A stretch of 64,000 nt of DNA from Sporomusa ovata DSM 2662 (GCF_000445445.1 NZ_ASXP01000001.1:1-64000); one strand, 5' to 3'; numbered from the stretch's first letter, positions 17,010-26,466 are shown. The notes: generated by a model not told the origin, from the letters alone. Program-made: numbers and translations.

Positions 17010-18521
17010 ATGGCTTCAACTTTTGCGGGACTTAGTATTACCCGCCGGGGGCTGAATGCCGCGCAAGTCGGCATGACGGTAACAACCAATAATATGAGTA
17101 ATATTGATACAGACGGCTATTCCCGGCAGGTGGTGAGCCAGACGTCCGTTGGTCCGGCAGCCGTATATAGCAGCAGTTTGGTCGGGAACGGGGTCGAGGT
17201 TACTTCGGTTGACAGGGTGAACAGCTTCCGTCTGAATCAAAAGTACTGGCAGACCAACAGCGCCGCCAGCAAATTGGAAGCACAGTCCACTTACCTGGAA
17301 CAAATCGAGGAAGTCTTCGGCAGTACGGATTCCAGTAAAATTTCTACAGTGCTGGACGATTTTGAGGCTCAGTTGGAAACGTTGGCGGACGACCCGACGG
17401 ATGAGTCCGTTCGGGCTACCGTATTGTCCTATGCGGAAACCTTTTGCGAGACGCTCAATTATGCGGCGGAAAGCCTGTCGTCTCTGCGTGAGGATCTTAA
17501 TAACGAAGTATATACCGCCGTCCAGAATATTAATTCTTATACCTCTCAAATTGCGGCGTTGAACAGTCAAATCACTACCGCTTCGGCCTCTGGCGCGTCG
17601 ACCAATGAACTGGAAGATCAACGCGACTTGCTTGTTGACAAGCTATCCAGCCTGGTCGGTATTGACGTTACGGCAGCCGATGATGGTTCCTATACGATCA
17701 CGGTTGACGGCGTTACCCTGGTAAAAGGAGATAAGGCCAACCAACTGGAGTGCTATACCGTTACCGACACCGACAGCGACGCGTACGGTATGTACGGTAT
17801 CCGCTGGGCCACAAGCGGCAAGGAATTTGACAGTGGCGATTCCGGTGCGCTTGGCGGATACCTGCAGCTAAGGGACGGTAATACGGCGGACAATAAGGGA
17901 ATTGTCTACTACATGAATCAACTGGATGAATTTGCCCGGACTTTTGCTCAAGCCTTCAATGAAGGGGTTACTTCCGGTTCTACTACCTACAGCGGCCATG
18001 CCGACGGATATGGCATTGACAGTGCCGAGACAACCAGTACCCGTTTCTTTACTTACAACGGCCTGTCCTCGGATGACTTCGTGAACAGTGGTTCAGATTT
18101 GGAGGATGCTTACAGCAATCTTACGGCTGCTAATATTTCGGTATCTAAGGATATTCAGGAAGATACCGACAAGATTGCCGCTTCTTCCACCGCCGGCGAG
18201 GAAAGCAACAGCGATGTGCTTGACAATATTATCGATATTTGCTCTACAGTAGCTATTTCCGGCAATTCTACGACTACCGAATTGTACAATGTAATTGTCG
18301 CCACTGTGGCCGGTGACAGTGCTTCCGCCCAAACGGCCTATGCCAGCAGGAGTGCGACGGCCACCTATATAAACGACAGCCGTACTTCGGTGTCCGGGGT
18401 ATCCAGCGATGAAGAAACTGTTAACCTGAGTATTTACCAGCAGGCGTATGCCGCATCGGCGTCCATGGTGAGCGCCTGGAGCGAACTATATGATGTTACC
18501 ATCAACATGGTAGACGATTAG
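17010..18521 (+). CDS. flgK: Flagellar hook-associated protein FlgK, second copy
   Basis: 503 residues, the canonical copy: LSITRRGLNAAQVGMTVTTN, NMSNIDTDGYSRQVV at the start, ELEDQRDLLVDKLSSLVGID in the middle and NLSIYQQAYAASASMVSAWS at the end. Same role as the preceding gene. Both copies share the DxTLVKGDKAN beta segment, supporting tandem duplication. AAGGGGGGAG ribosome site; co-transcribed with flgL 14 bases downstream. Confidence 0.9.
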   Translation: MASTFAGLSITRRGLNAAQVGMTVTTNNMSNIDTDGYSRQVVSQTSVGPAAVYSSSLVGNGVEVTSVDRVNSFRLNQKYWQTNSAASKLEAQSTYLEQIEEVFGSTDSSKISTVLDDFEAQLETLADDPTDESVRATVLSYAETFCETLNYAAESLSSLREDLNNEVYTAVQNINSYTSQIAALNSQITTASASGASTNELEDQRDLLVDKLSSLVGIDVTAADDGSYTITVDGVTLVKGDKANQLECYTVTDTDSDAYGMYGIRWATSGKEFDSGDSGALGGYLQLRDGNTADNKGIVYYMNQLDEFARTFAQAFNEGVTSGSTTYSGHADGYGIDSAETTSTRFFTYNGLSSDDFVNSGSDLEDAYSNLTAANISVSKDIQEDTDKIAASSTAGEESNSDVLDNIIDICSTVAISGNSTTTELYNVIVATVAGDSASAQTAYASRSATATYINDSRTSVSGVSSDEETVNLSIYQQAYAASASMVSAWSELYDVTINMVDD

Positions 18522-18535
18522 AAGGGGGGATTTTT

Positions 18536-20218
18536 TTGCATCGTGTAACCAACGGCATGATAGCCGAGAATACCTTGCGGAATATCAGCGCGGCCGCCGC
18601 CAGACTGGCTAAGGCGAATGAAGCGGTGGCCTCCAATATGAAGATCCAACTGGCTTCGGATGATACGACAGTGGCCACGCGGGCGGTAACCTACCGCAGC
18701 TATGTCGCCCAGGTCGAGCAATACCAGGATAATGCCGATCTCGCCTCTGCCTGGCAGAAGTCTACCGATAGCGCCTTATCATCATTAAGTGAGGATATCA
18801 CTTCTTTGAAAGAACTGGCAACAGCAGCCGCAAGTGACACAGTTACAGATGAAGACCGGGAAAACTACGCAACAGACGTTCAATCCTACTTGCAGGATAT
18901 TATTACCATTATGAATACGGATGAAACCGGCAGCTATATTTTTGGCGGCTACAGCACCGGCGAGGAACCGTATGAACTCGTAACCACCGATATTGGTGAT
19001 ACTGTGACGTTCAAAGGGGACTATTTGAGTCTGGGCGGCGTGATATCCTCCGATATGTCGGATGAGGACATTGTAGCTTTCTTTACCGCCAGCACTGGTG
19101 AGATCTACAACTCCTTATCTGAGGCGGCCAATGATGCTTATACGGCTTACACCACGGCGCAGACGGCGGCCGATGCCGATTCCACGGACGTTATTTTGGC
19201 AGCTAAAGCCGCTTCGGCGCTTACTACCTACAATACGATATCGGCAGCAGTTACCACCTACGGCGGTACTGCTAATCTAACCGACGCAGCCACTTCAGCC
19301 GAAAGTGACTACGTGACCATCAAGGCCGCCATTGCCACCTATGGTGGTACAACTACCTTAAGTGACGCGGCGGACGATGCACAGGAGATAACCGATACAT
19401 TAACAGCGGCCATTACTACTTATAGCGATTCCACTACATTGACGTCTGCCGCCAATTCGGCGTATACCGCCTATGAGACGGCGCAGGCGGCTGCTGATGC
19501 CGATCCCACAGACACAGGTCTGGCCGATACGGCTAGTGCGGCGCTGGCTACCTATAATATCCTGTCGGCGGCCGTAACCACTTATGGCAGTACTGCAACC
19601 CTGTCGGAGGCGGCTGAGGAGGCGACGGTTACTTCCGATGCCCTGGTGTCAGCCGTAACTGCCTATGGCGGCACAACAACCTTAACCGATGTGGCGGCAG
19701 CGGCTAAAACCACGTATCAAACGTTAACGTCCGCCGACAATGCTAACGCCCAGAGCATCAACTACAATGTCGGGTTTGGCAGCGAAGTCACTGTCAATAT
19801 TGAAGGCCAGGACATCACCGGCGAAGGAAACAGTAGCATTTTCAATACCATTCAAAAGCTCTTGCTGGCGCTAAACGGCGATACAACTTATAAAACTGCT
19901 ACTATGGATTCATCAGGAAATGTTACTGTTACTACCAATTCCCTGGATATCAGCGATTTAATTGACGAATTATCAACCGCACTCAGCAAAGTGACCAAGG
20001 CGCAAGGTACGCTGGGGGTCCGGATGAATCAATTGTCCTCCATCTCGGACAGGTTGGATGACGCTTATGAAGCCTATAGCTCACTTATGACCGACAATGA
20101 GAATATTGATACGGCGGCAGCGGCTACCGAACTGACCAGCGCCGAGTATACGTATGAGGCGGCGCTGGCCGTTGGTGCCAAGGTGATTTCCAAATCATTG
20201 ATTGATTATATTGCCTGA
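18536..20218 (+). CDS. flgL: Flagellar hook-filament junction protein FlgL with internal repeats
   Basis: 560 residues against a usual 300. N-terminus HRVTNGMIAENTLRNISAAA and C-terminus ELTSAEYTYEAALAVGAKVI are FlgL/flagellin-like. Residues about 194-400 are an inserted Ala/Thr-rich block: five units built on AAVTTYGGTTTLTDAA, arranged as two super-repeats that each begin AYTAYxTAQxAADADxTD. The insert should project from the junction. TTG start with AAGGGGGGA upstream. Confidence 0.9.
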   Translation: MHRVTNGMIAENTLRNISAAAARLAKANEAVASNMKIQLASDDTTVATRAVTYRSYVAQVEQYQDNADLASAWQKSTDSALSSLSEDITSLKELATAAASDTVTDEDRENYATDVQSYLQDIITIMNTDETGSYIFGGYSTGEEPYELVTTDIGDTVTFKGDYLSLGGVISSDMSDEDIVAFFTASTGEIYNSLSEAANDAYTAYTTAQTAADADSTDVILAAKAASALTTYNTISAAVTTYGGTANLTDAATSAESDYVTIKAAIATYGGTTTLSDAADDAQEITDTLTAAITTYSDSTTLTSAANSAYTAYETAQAAADADPTDTGLADTASAALATYNILSAAVTTYGSTATLSEAAEEATVTSDALVSAVTAYGGTTTLTDVAAAAKTTYQTLTSADNANAQSINYNVGFGSEVTVNIEGQDITGEGNSSIFNTIQKLLLALNGDTTYKTATMDSSGNVTVTTNSLDISDLIDELSTALSKVTKAQGTLGVRMNQLSSISDRLDDAYEAYSSLMTDNENIDTAAAATELTSAEYTYEAALAVGAKVISKSLIDYIA

Positions 20219-20242
20219 TGTTGATGAAAGGAGGAGGCATAT

Positions 20243-22189
20243 ATGTCTTCAAGCAGCAGCGGCATAACCGCAACAACGGTGAACGGTACAACGCGAATTA
20301 CCGGTTTGTCTTCCGGACTGGATGTGGATGGAATTGTCGAGCAACTGATAACGGCGGAAAAATCAAAAAAGCTGAATAAACTGCAGCAAAAAGAACAAAC
20401 TGCGGAATGGACGCAGGAAGCTTACCGCAGTGTTATCGACGATTTGACGGAGTTTCAGAGCACCTATTTCAGCACCACTTCATCCAGCAGTATTATGAAA
20501 GCAAGTAACTTCTTAAAATATACAGCCACCAGCAGCAGTAGCGCCATTACGGTGTCAAGCTCCACCTCGGCGACAGCAGGCAGCCATACGGTGTCTGTCA
20601 GTCAACTGGCTACCGAGGCCACTTATGCGAGTGACGGCAGTATTTCCAAAGAAGTACAGGGGTCGGCGGAGGCGGATTACACTAGTCTCAGCGGTGAGAG
20701 TTTTGTTATTGCACTTGACGGCACAAGTTATACGGTTGACCTGGATGATGTAACTGACCTTGACTCACTGCAGGATGCCATCAATGATGCTGTCGGTTCA
20801 ACAACCAAGGTCACCGTCAGTGAAAATTCAACCACCGGATATTTGGAAATTACCGCTCAGGATGATTCGGGCGTACAGAAAATAACTATCAGTGCCACCG
20901 ATGATGACGACGATGGATTAAGTGAACTCTTCGGTAGTGATTCCATCCTGTCCAACAGGTTAAGCACATCCTCAACGCTGGAAACAATTTCCGAACAGTT
21001 GAACACGGCGTTGACGTTTGATACTGATGGGGAGTTTCAAATTACGATCAATGGCACCACCAAGAGTTTTGACAAAGAGACCACGTTGGCGACCATGATT
21101 TCAGAAATTAATGATGCCGATCTGGGAGCGACACTTTCCTATAACTCACTTACCGGTGAACTGGTATTGACAGCAGACGACACCGGGGCCGGCAATACGC
21201 TGACTGTGGCCGACTCGGGCTCAGGCAACTTTGTCAGTTCGTTGCTATCGGTTAAGATAGATGGCACTGATGCCGTATTTACCATTGACGGATTAAAAAT
21301 GACGCGCAGCACCAACTCGGTTACTGTGGACGGTGTGACTTATACAGCGAATGACATCACTGACGAGAAAGCCACCGTAACGGTAACACAGGACACGGAC
21401 GGGATTTATGATTTGATCGAAAATTTCGTGGATGCGTATAATGAGCTGATTGCAAGCATTAACAATTTGGTGGATGAGGACGCCGATTCGGACTATCCGC
21501 CGCTTACCGATGACCAAAAAGAGGACATGACTGATGATGAAATTACCGCATGGGAAGCCAAAGCCAAAGTGGGTCTTCTGGAAAGCGACTCCATTCTGCG
21601 AGGCGTGCTGAGCGATTTGCGGACAGCGCTGATTGATTCCATTTCCGGCACGTCGACTACGCTTGCTAATATTGGCATAACCACTGGTGATTACGGTGAC
21701 AATGGCACGCTTGAAATTGACGAAGACACACTGACAGCGGCGATAGAAAGTGACCCGGAAGCCATTATGGAGCTGTTTACCCAGAAGGCTACCTCCACAG
21801 CCACTACCTCATCGGTTTCCGGCAAGTCGCTGGGGAATAACTCGGTTCTGCGTTCCTTGAACGCGACTGACCTGAGCACCCGTTACAAGGAAGAAGGCAT
21901 TGCCTACCGCTTTTACGACATTCTGGATGAGGTTATCTCGACAAAACGCGACAGCGCGGGCAATAAGGGAACACTGCTGGAAAAAGCCGGGATAGAAAAT
22001 GATACCTCTGATACGGACAATACGTTATCCACGTTAATTGACAAATATGAAGATGCGATTGACGACGAGGAAGACCGGTTGGATGAACTGCAAGAGAAGC
22101 TTTATACCAAGTACACGACGTTAGAGACGTATATTAATACCATGAATTCCCAGCTTTCGGCCATATCGTCGCTTACCAGCAGCAGTTAA
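20243..22189 (+). CDS. fliD: Flagellar filament cap protein FliD
   Basis: 648 residues. N-terminus ITGLSSGLDVDGIVEQLITA is the FliD signature; hook_IN-like strands (FQITINGTTKSFDKETTLAT) lie in the centre, and the C-terminal coiled coil (YEDAIDDEEDRLDELQEKLY) ends in a Ser-rich tail. It caps the filament and helps flagellin fold. Longer than B. subtilis FliD (about 500), the extra being in the variable central domains. Strong AAGGAGGAGG site. Confidence 0.93.
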   Translation: MSSSSSGITATTVNGTTRITGLSSGLDVDGIVEQLITAEKSKKLNKLQQKEQTAEWTQEAYRSVIDDLTEFQSTYFSTTSSSSIMKASNFLKYTATSSSSAITVSSSTSATAGSHTVSVSQLATEATYASDGSISKEVQGSAEADYTSLSGESFVIALDGTSYTVDLDDVTDLDSLQDAINDAVGSTTKVTVSENSTTGYLEITAQDDSGVQKITISATDDDDDGLSELFGSDSILSNRLSTSSTLETISEQLNTALTFDTDGEFQITINGTTKSFDKETTLATMISEINDADLGATLSYNSLTGELVLTADDTGAGNTLTVADSGSGNFVSSLLSVKIDGTDAVFTIDGLKMTRSTNSVTVDGVTYTANDITDEKATVTVTQDTDGIYDLIENFVDAYNELIASINNLVDEDADSDYPPLTDDQKEDMTDDEITAWEAKAKVGLLESDSILRGVLSDLRTALIDSISGTSTTLANIGITTGDYGDNGTLEIDEDTLTAAIESDPEAIMELFTQKATSTATTSSVSGKSLGNNSVLRSLNATDLSTRYKEEGIAYRFYDILDEVISTKRDSAGNKGTLLEKAGIENDTSDTDNTLSTLIDKYEDAIDDEEDRLDELQEKLYTKYTTLETYINTMNSQLSAISSLTSSS

Positions 22190-22222
22190 GACTTCATAGA
22201 GAATGTTTGAGGAGTGGATCGC

Positions 22223-22642
22223 ATGGGGCAGGAAGTATCGGCGCGCGATTCTTTGCGGCGCAAACTGCAAATTCTTGAACAAATAGCTGTTAAAAACGAG
22301 ACGTTAAGCCGCTTTGTGCGTGACCGCAAGATGACAGGTCTCCGCCGGGTATTGCGCGAAAGGCAGGCGCTCATTGATGAACTTGCGGCAGTTAATGCCG
22401 AGTGGGATAATAATCCGATTTGGAAACATACACCAGGATTGGCACATCTCCTTCAGGAAGCGGCCGGCAAGCAGCAGGAAGTACGGGAACGCTGCCGCCA
22501 AGTGCTGCAGCAGGCCATCGCGGAAAAAGCCTGTATTGCCGCGGAACTAAAAAACAACCGGGTTCAACAGCAGATCAGAAGCCAGTACGTTACTCCCTGG
22601 TCGGTCATGTTACCAGGATGTCGCTTTAATAAAAAGGGTTAG
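22223..22642 (+). CDS. FlgN/FliT-like flagellar chaperone (putative)
   Basis: 139 residues, almost entirely helical, with charged heptads (LRRKLQILEQIAVKNETLSR, RERQALIDELAAVNAEW). Position between fliD and fliS and the helical-hairpin look suggest an export chaperone for FlgK/FlgL (FlgN) or FliD (FliT). There is no decisive motif. Start at ATG 22223 with GAGGAG eight bases upstream; an in-frame GTG at 22214 overlaps that site. Confidence 0.6.
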   Translation: MGQEVSARDSLRRKLQILEQIAVKNETLSRFVRDRKMTGLRRVLRERQALIDELAAVNAEWDNNPIWKHTPGLAHLLQEAAGKQQEVRERCRQVLQQAIAEKACIAAELKNNRVQQQIRSQYVTPWSVMLPGCRFNKKG

Positions 22643-22702
22643 TAAACGCAACCAAGTATCTTACTTAAAATATGAATAACTCGGAGAACTGGGGGGCTGA
22701 TT

Positions 22703-23131
22703 ATGAATGCAGCCAATATGGCCAATGCTTATAAACGGCAGCAGATTCTGACGGCTACGCCGGCAGAACTGACGCTCATGCTGTATAACGGAGCTATCCG
22801 TTTTGTAACCGAAAGTATGCTGGCTATTGAAAAGAAAGAAATAAAGAAGGCCCATGATGCCAATATGCGGGCGCAGAAAATTGTCCGTGAACTAATGCTG
22901 GCAACTGATATGAAACAAGAAATTTCGCAGAAGTGGATATTAATCGACGAATATATATTACACTGCTTAGTTCAGGGCAATATAAAAAAGGATAAGCTTA
23001 AACTCGAAGAAGCTAAAAAATTCCTGCTGGATTTTCGCGACGCATGGGTTCAAGCGATGAAACAGGTGTGTATGGACCAGGGGAAGAATAATGCCGCGAG
23101 TAAAGCCGTAGAAAGAAAGATTGAAGCATAA
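22703..23131 (+). CDS. fliS: Flagellin export chaperone FliS
   Basis: 142 residues. ANAYKRQQILTATPAELTLM and LYNGAIRFVTESMLAIEKKE are the FliS signature, followed by helices ending in FRDAWVQAMKQV. It binds flagellin C-termini in the cytoplasm and prevents early polymerisation. GGGGGG site before ATG. Confidence 0.93.
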   Translation: MNAANMANAYKRQQILTATPAELTLMLYNGAIRFVTESMLAIEKKEIKKAHDANMRAQKIVRELMLATDMKQEISQKWILIDEYILHCLVQGNIKKDKLKLEEAKKFLLDFRDAWVQAMKQVCMDQGKNNAASKAVERKIEA

Positions 23132-23184
23132 GGATAGACACGCCAGATTGACTCAGCATGGATTTTATTGTGAGGTGACGCATT

Positions 23185-23379
23185 ATGCTGGTAGTAGGAC
23201 GAAAACCGGGCGAATATGTTATGATCGGCAAAGACATTATGGTTAAAGTCATCAAAAGTGATGACGGCCACTTAAGACTGGGAATTGATGCGCCAAAATC
23301 TACAAATATTATTCGTGGGGAGATATTTGAAGATCAATTAAATAAGCCTGATTTGAGAACTTTTGATAACAAAATTTAA
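23185..23379 (+). CDS. csrA: Carbon storage regulator CsrA
   Basis: 64 residues with the CsrA signature MLVVGRKPGEYVMIGKDIMV and GIDAPKSTNIIRGEIFE. RNA-binding translational repressor; in B. subtilis it represses flagellin (hag) translation and is antagonised by FliW. Here csrA lies directly before the flagellin gene, but no fliW is visible in the cluster. Start has GAGGTGACGC upstream. A terminator follows. Confidence 0.95.
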   Translation: MLVVGRKPGEYVMIGKDIMVKVIKSDDGHLRLGIDAPKSTNIIRGEIFEDQLNKPDLRTFDNKI

Positions 23380-23386
23380 AAATGCG

Positions 23387-23433
23387 AACCCGCTAATTAC
23401 CTGACTTTGTTAGGCAGTTAGCGGGTTTTTTGT
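23387..23433 (+). terminator. Intrinsic terminator after csrA
   Basis: AACCCGCTAA (23387-23396) pairs with TTAGCGGGTT (23418-23427), with a partly paired interior and a TTTTT tail. It separates flagellin from the upstream operon, so flagellin must have its own promoter. Confidence 0.88.
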
Positions 23434-23514
23434 TGTTCTAGCGGTTTTAATAAATACTTAACAAGTTATTAAAGAATTATCAAATATTAATTTCCGAAAC
23501 CTATGGTAGATGAA

Positions 23515-23634
23515 TAGGAAGGAGGAATTTTTGTAAGACTTTCCGTTAGATAATCGCTGATTTTAGCGAAAACTAACGAAAAATGGTGCACGGAGGCTAA
23601 ATTTAAAAACAGGAAAATCAAGGAGGAATTTATT
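23515..23634 (+). promoter_or_regulatory. Flagellin 5' leader with GGA motifs and hairpin
   Basis: The leader contains GGAAGGAGGA (23519-23528), a hairpin CGTTAG..CGCT/AGCG..CTAACG (about 23543-23578), CACGGAGG (about 23589) and AGGAAAATCAAGGAGGA at the ribosome site. Repeated GGA motifs near a Shine-Dalgarno are what CsrA binds. The first GGAGG is followed by TTG-TAA, a start-stop pair. I could not find a good sigma-28 promoter upstream. Confidence 0.5.
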
Positions 23635-25482
23635 ATGGCAATGGTAATTAGTAATAACTTATCCGCGTTAAACACCACCAATCAATTAAACAAAAACTCT
23701 AACCTCATGAATTCAGCGCTGGAAAAACTGTCATCTGGTTATTCCATCAACAGTGCTGCCGATAATGCAGCAGGTCTTGCCATCTCCGAAAAAATGCGCG
23801 CTCAGATTGAAGGTTTAAATCAGGCCAGCGACAACTCCCAGGATGCAATCTCCCTGACTCAGACTGCCGATGGCGCACTTGATGAAACTAACGAAATCCT
23901 AAAACGTATGCGCGAATTGGCTGTACAGGCATCCTCCGATACGCTGACAGATTCTGATAGGACCTCTATTCAGGATGAAGTTGACACACTCCGTCAGGAA
24001 ATTGACCGCATCTCTGATGATACCGAATATAACACCATTAAACTCCTCAATGGCAACAGTGGCTCGTCAAGTGCCGTATCTGGTGTAAATTCAAGTGCGA
24101 TTGTTACTGCTACTGCCGGCAATAATACAACATCAGGGCTTTATAGTGTAGAATATACCTCGGTTGCAACACAGGCAACTACAGGCACTGCTGCAAATGC
24201 AACTGCCACAGCCGCTGCTCTTACGCTTACGTCTAGTGCAACTTCTTATGCCGGTGATATTATCATTAACGGAACAACCGTTACTATCAAAAGTGGCGAT
24301 ACTATCGAGGGCGTCCTGGAGAAGATTAATGATGAAACAGCGACTACAGGCGTAACCGCTACTTTTGTTTCCAATAACGGTAATGGATATATCAAATTAA
24401 CGGATGATACCTACAGTAGTGATTCTTCAATTACTCTTGCTGCTGATAATACCACATTACAGCAACTTTTTGCTGCAGTAGCTAGTACTGACACAACAAG
24501 TACTAGTGTTACTAAAACTGGTACAGACGCAACCGGTCTTATTAACGGGGCAGTTGCTTCTGCTGAGGGCAACTCATTAACGGCTTTTGACCTCACTGTT
24601 ACTGGTGACGATACAACTCTGGCTACTATTAAAGCTGGCGTAGATGCTTATACAAATGGTGTATCCTATAATGCTACTTCTGTTCTTGCTGCGGCTACTA
24701 CTACTGACGATTTAACTACTGCTTCATCTGCTGTTGACACTAGTCTACAAGCGGCTACAGCTACTATTTGGACTACTGCTAGTACTGACACAGATGTCGC
24801 TGCTGCAGTAACTGCTCTTGCCGCCCTAGCTACAACAGATATTCATACCTCTACTTATGAAGATGCCTATAATACTCTCGTTAGTGCTGTGGCTGCTAGT
24901 ACTGATGCTGATGATGCTGATAAGCTGACTGCTTTAACTTCCGTTAAACAAGCTTCGGATGCTATATACACTATGCAACAAGCTGATCCAACTCCCACTA
25001 CTACCACTGTGGCCGACTATATAGATGCCCATGGCTATGCTACTGCTGCGATTACTGTAGACAGCAGCTCTAACCTGACTTTCCAGGTCGGCGCAAACTC
25101 CAATCAGACTATGACGCTTTCCATCAATGATATGGATGCCAATTCTCTGGGTGTCGCAGGTGCTGATTCCGACTCAGGTATTGATCTAAGTACTGCTGAG
25201 GTAGCTACTAATGCAATTTCCACCATTGATGCCGCTATCAGTAAAGTTGCTTCTGAGCGCTCCAATCTTGGTGCTGTTCAGAACAGCTTGGAAAGCAACA
25301 TCAATAATCTGGATACCGAAAGTGAAAACCTGACTTCTGCTGAATCCAATATCCGTGATACCGATATGGCTTCCGTAATGGCAGAATACACCAAACTGAG
25401 TGTTATTACTCAAGCGGCTACTGCTATGCTGTCTAAAGCCAATTCTCAGCCGCAACAAGTATTGACTCTGTTACAAGGTTAA
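23635..25482 (+). CDS. hag: Flagellin
   Basis: 615 residues. N-terminal INSAADNAAGLAISEKMRAQ and IEGLNQASDNSQDAISL, and C-terminal ERSNLGAVQNSLESNINNL with YTKLSVITQAATAMLSKANS, are conserved flagellin D0/D1. About 340 residues of variable central region (about 165-505) rich in Ala/Thr/Asp are inserted, including a hook_IN-like strand (GDIIINGTTVTIKSGDTIEG). Filament subunit, exported through the flagellar system with FliS. Ribosome site AAGGAGGA. Confidence 0.95.
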   Translation: MAMVISNNLSALNTTNQLNKNSNLMNSALEKLSSGYSINSAADNAAGLAISEKMRAQIEGLNQASDNSQDAISLTQTADGALDETNEILKRMRELAVQASSDTLTDSDRTSIQDEVDTLRQEIDRISDDTEYNTIKLLNGNSGSSSAVSGVNSSAIVTATAGNNTTSGLYSVEYTSVATQATTGTAANATATAAALTLTSSATSYAGDIIINGTTVTIKSGDTIEGVLEKINDETATTGVTATFVSNNGNGYIKLTDDTYSSDSSITLAADNTTLQQLFAAVASTDTTSTSVTKTGTDATGLINGAVASAEGNSLTAFDLTVTGDDTTLATIKAGVDAYTNGVSYNATSVLAAATTTDDLTTASSAVDTSLQAATATIWTTASTDTDVAAAVTALAALATTDIHTSTYEDAYNTLVSAVAASTDADDADKLTALTSVKQASDAIYTMQQADPTPTTTTVADYIDAHGYATAAITVDSSSNLTFQVGANSNQTMTLSINDMDANSLGVAGADSDSGIDLSTAEVATNAISTIDAAISKVASERSNLGAVQNSLESNINNLDTESENLTSAESNIRDTDMASVMAEYTKLSVITQAATAMLSKANSQPQQVLTLLQG

Positions 25483-25508
25483 TACCATAAAGTAAACATA
25501 TGATTAAA

Positions 25509-25552
25509 AGGGGCTGTCGCATTAGCAATAAAATTTATTGCTGGCGGCAGCT
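25509..25552 (+). terminator. Flagellin terminator
   Basis: GGGGCTGTCGC (25510 on) pairs imperfectly with GGCGGCAGCTC (25543 on), with an inner AGCAATAAA/TTTATTGCT stem. It sits about 27 bases past the stop codon. Confidence 0.7.
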
Positions 25553-25631
25553 CTTTCATTTTCTCAGCGCAGGGCAAGCTCTTGTCTGCACAATTGGAGC
25601 AAATAATTGGCCTTATAACTTCCATTGATAA

Positions 25632-25667
25632 AAAGACTACCAAGCCCAACCAGGTTTGGTAGTCTTT
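25632..25667. terminator. Terminator of the response regulator gene (minus strand)
   Basis: AAAGACTACCAA (25632-25643) is inverted at 25656-25667; the stem carries T-runs at its outer ends on both strands and lies nine bases past the regulator stop codon. Confidence 0.8.
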
Positions 25668-25675
25668 ACTATAAC

Positions 25676-26359
25676 TTAATTCGCAGCCAAGGACTCTTTT
25701 TCTTTATGTAGATAATAGCCTACGCCCCAAACTGTTTTAAGGTTAGAGAGTTTAAGCTTTTTGCGCAGGTAATGAATATATAGATTGACAGTGGTAAATT
25801 CAGCTTCCGAAAAGTAGCCCCATACTTTTTGAATGATTTGCTCCTTGGTTACTACATGACCATAATTACGGATCAATAATTCTAACAATTGGGACTCCTT
25901 GAGAGTTAACTGAATTACCTCATTGCCTTTTAGTACTTGGCAACGTAGTGGGTTTAAGATTATATCGTCGGCAGTGAGCACATTTTCTGCTATTGCTCCG
26001 CCGCGACGGCGGGTTAAGGCTTTGAGGCGTGCCAATAACTCAACCGAATAAAAAGGCTTAATCAAGTAATCGTCAGCGCCTGCATCTAAGCCCTCAGCCC
26101 GGTCCTCAGGAGAATCCTTGGCAGTTAAAAAGATAACCGGGGTATTATGTCCCAGACTGCGAAATTCTTTGAGTAAAGATATTCCATCTTGCTGAGGCAG
26201 CATGCGATCCAGCACCACAATGTCATATATGTCGGTACAAGCCATTTCCAGACCTGTTTGGCCATCTAGCGCGGCATCTACTACAAATCCATTCTTTCTT
26301 AATAAGTGCGATAATGAGTCAACTAGTTTGCTTTCGTCTTCTACGAGCAGTAGTTTCAT
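25676..26359 (-). CDS. OmpR-family response regulator
   Basis: 227 residues. Receiver: LLLVEDESKLVD (acidic pocket), VVLDRMLPQQDG (phospho-acceptor Asp), IFLTAKDS and YLIKPFYSVELLAR (conserved Lys). The winged-helix output domain (LTLKESQLLELLIRNYGHVV to LRKKLKL) binds DNA. Encoded downstream of its likely partner kinase but separated by 107 bases carrying a motif also found before the kinase gene, which suggests separate, jointly controlled expression. Confidence 0.93.
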   Translation of the reverse strand: MKLLLVEDESKLVDSLSHLLRKNGFVVDAALDGQTGLEMACTDIYDIVVLDRMLPQQDGISLLKEFRSLGHNTPVIFLTAKDSPEDRAEGLDAGADDYLIKPFYSVELLARLKALTRRRGGAIAENVLTADDIILNPLRCQVLKGNEVIQLTLKESQLLELLIRNYGHVVTKEQIIQKVWGYFSEAEFTTVNLYIHYLRKKLKLSNLKTVWGVGYYLHKEKESLAAN

Positions 26360-26378
26360 TTACGACACCCTTTGTAAC

Positions 26379-26410
26379 CACAGCCTTGTGAAAATTCACC
26401 ATCCTTGGTA
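26379..26410 (-). promoter_or_regulatory. Twin motif, copy before the response regulator gene
   Basis: CACAGCCTTGTGAA (26379-26392), then CCATCC.TGG.A. It aligns with 27783-27814 at about 25 of 32 positions and lies 19 bases before the ATG, nearly the same distance as in the other copy. Confidence 0.6.
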
Positions 26411-26466
26411 TCTATACGTTATTATGACAGATAGGTGTTGGAATTTTATTTAGTATAAATAAATAT

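Noticed and set aside
17016..17621. 201-codon antisense frame inside flgK
   Set aside because: Lies wholly within a strong FlgK gene; composition follows the codon bias of the sense strand and there is no ribosome site.
19119..19735. Possible CRISPR-like repeat array
   Set aside because: The repeats are in-frame protein-coding repeats of FlgL, not short identical repeats with unique spacers.
23440..23520. Sigma-28 promoter before flagellin
   Set aside because: TAAA and CCGAAA are present but about 20 bases apart instead of 14-16; I did not annotate it.
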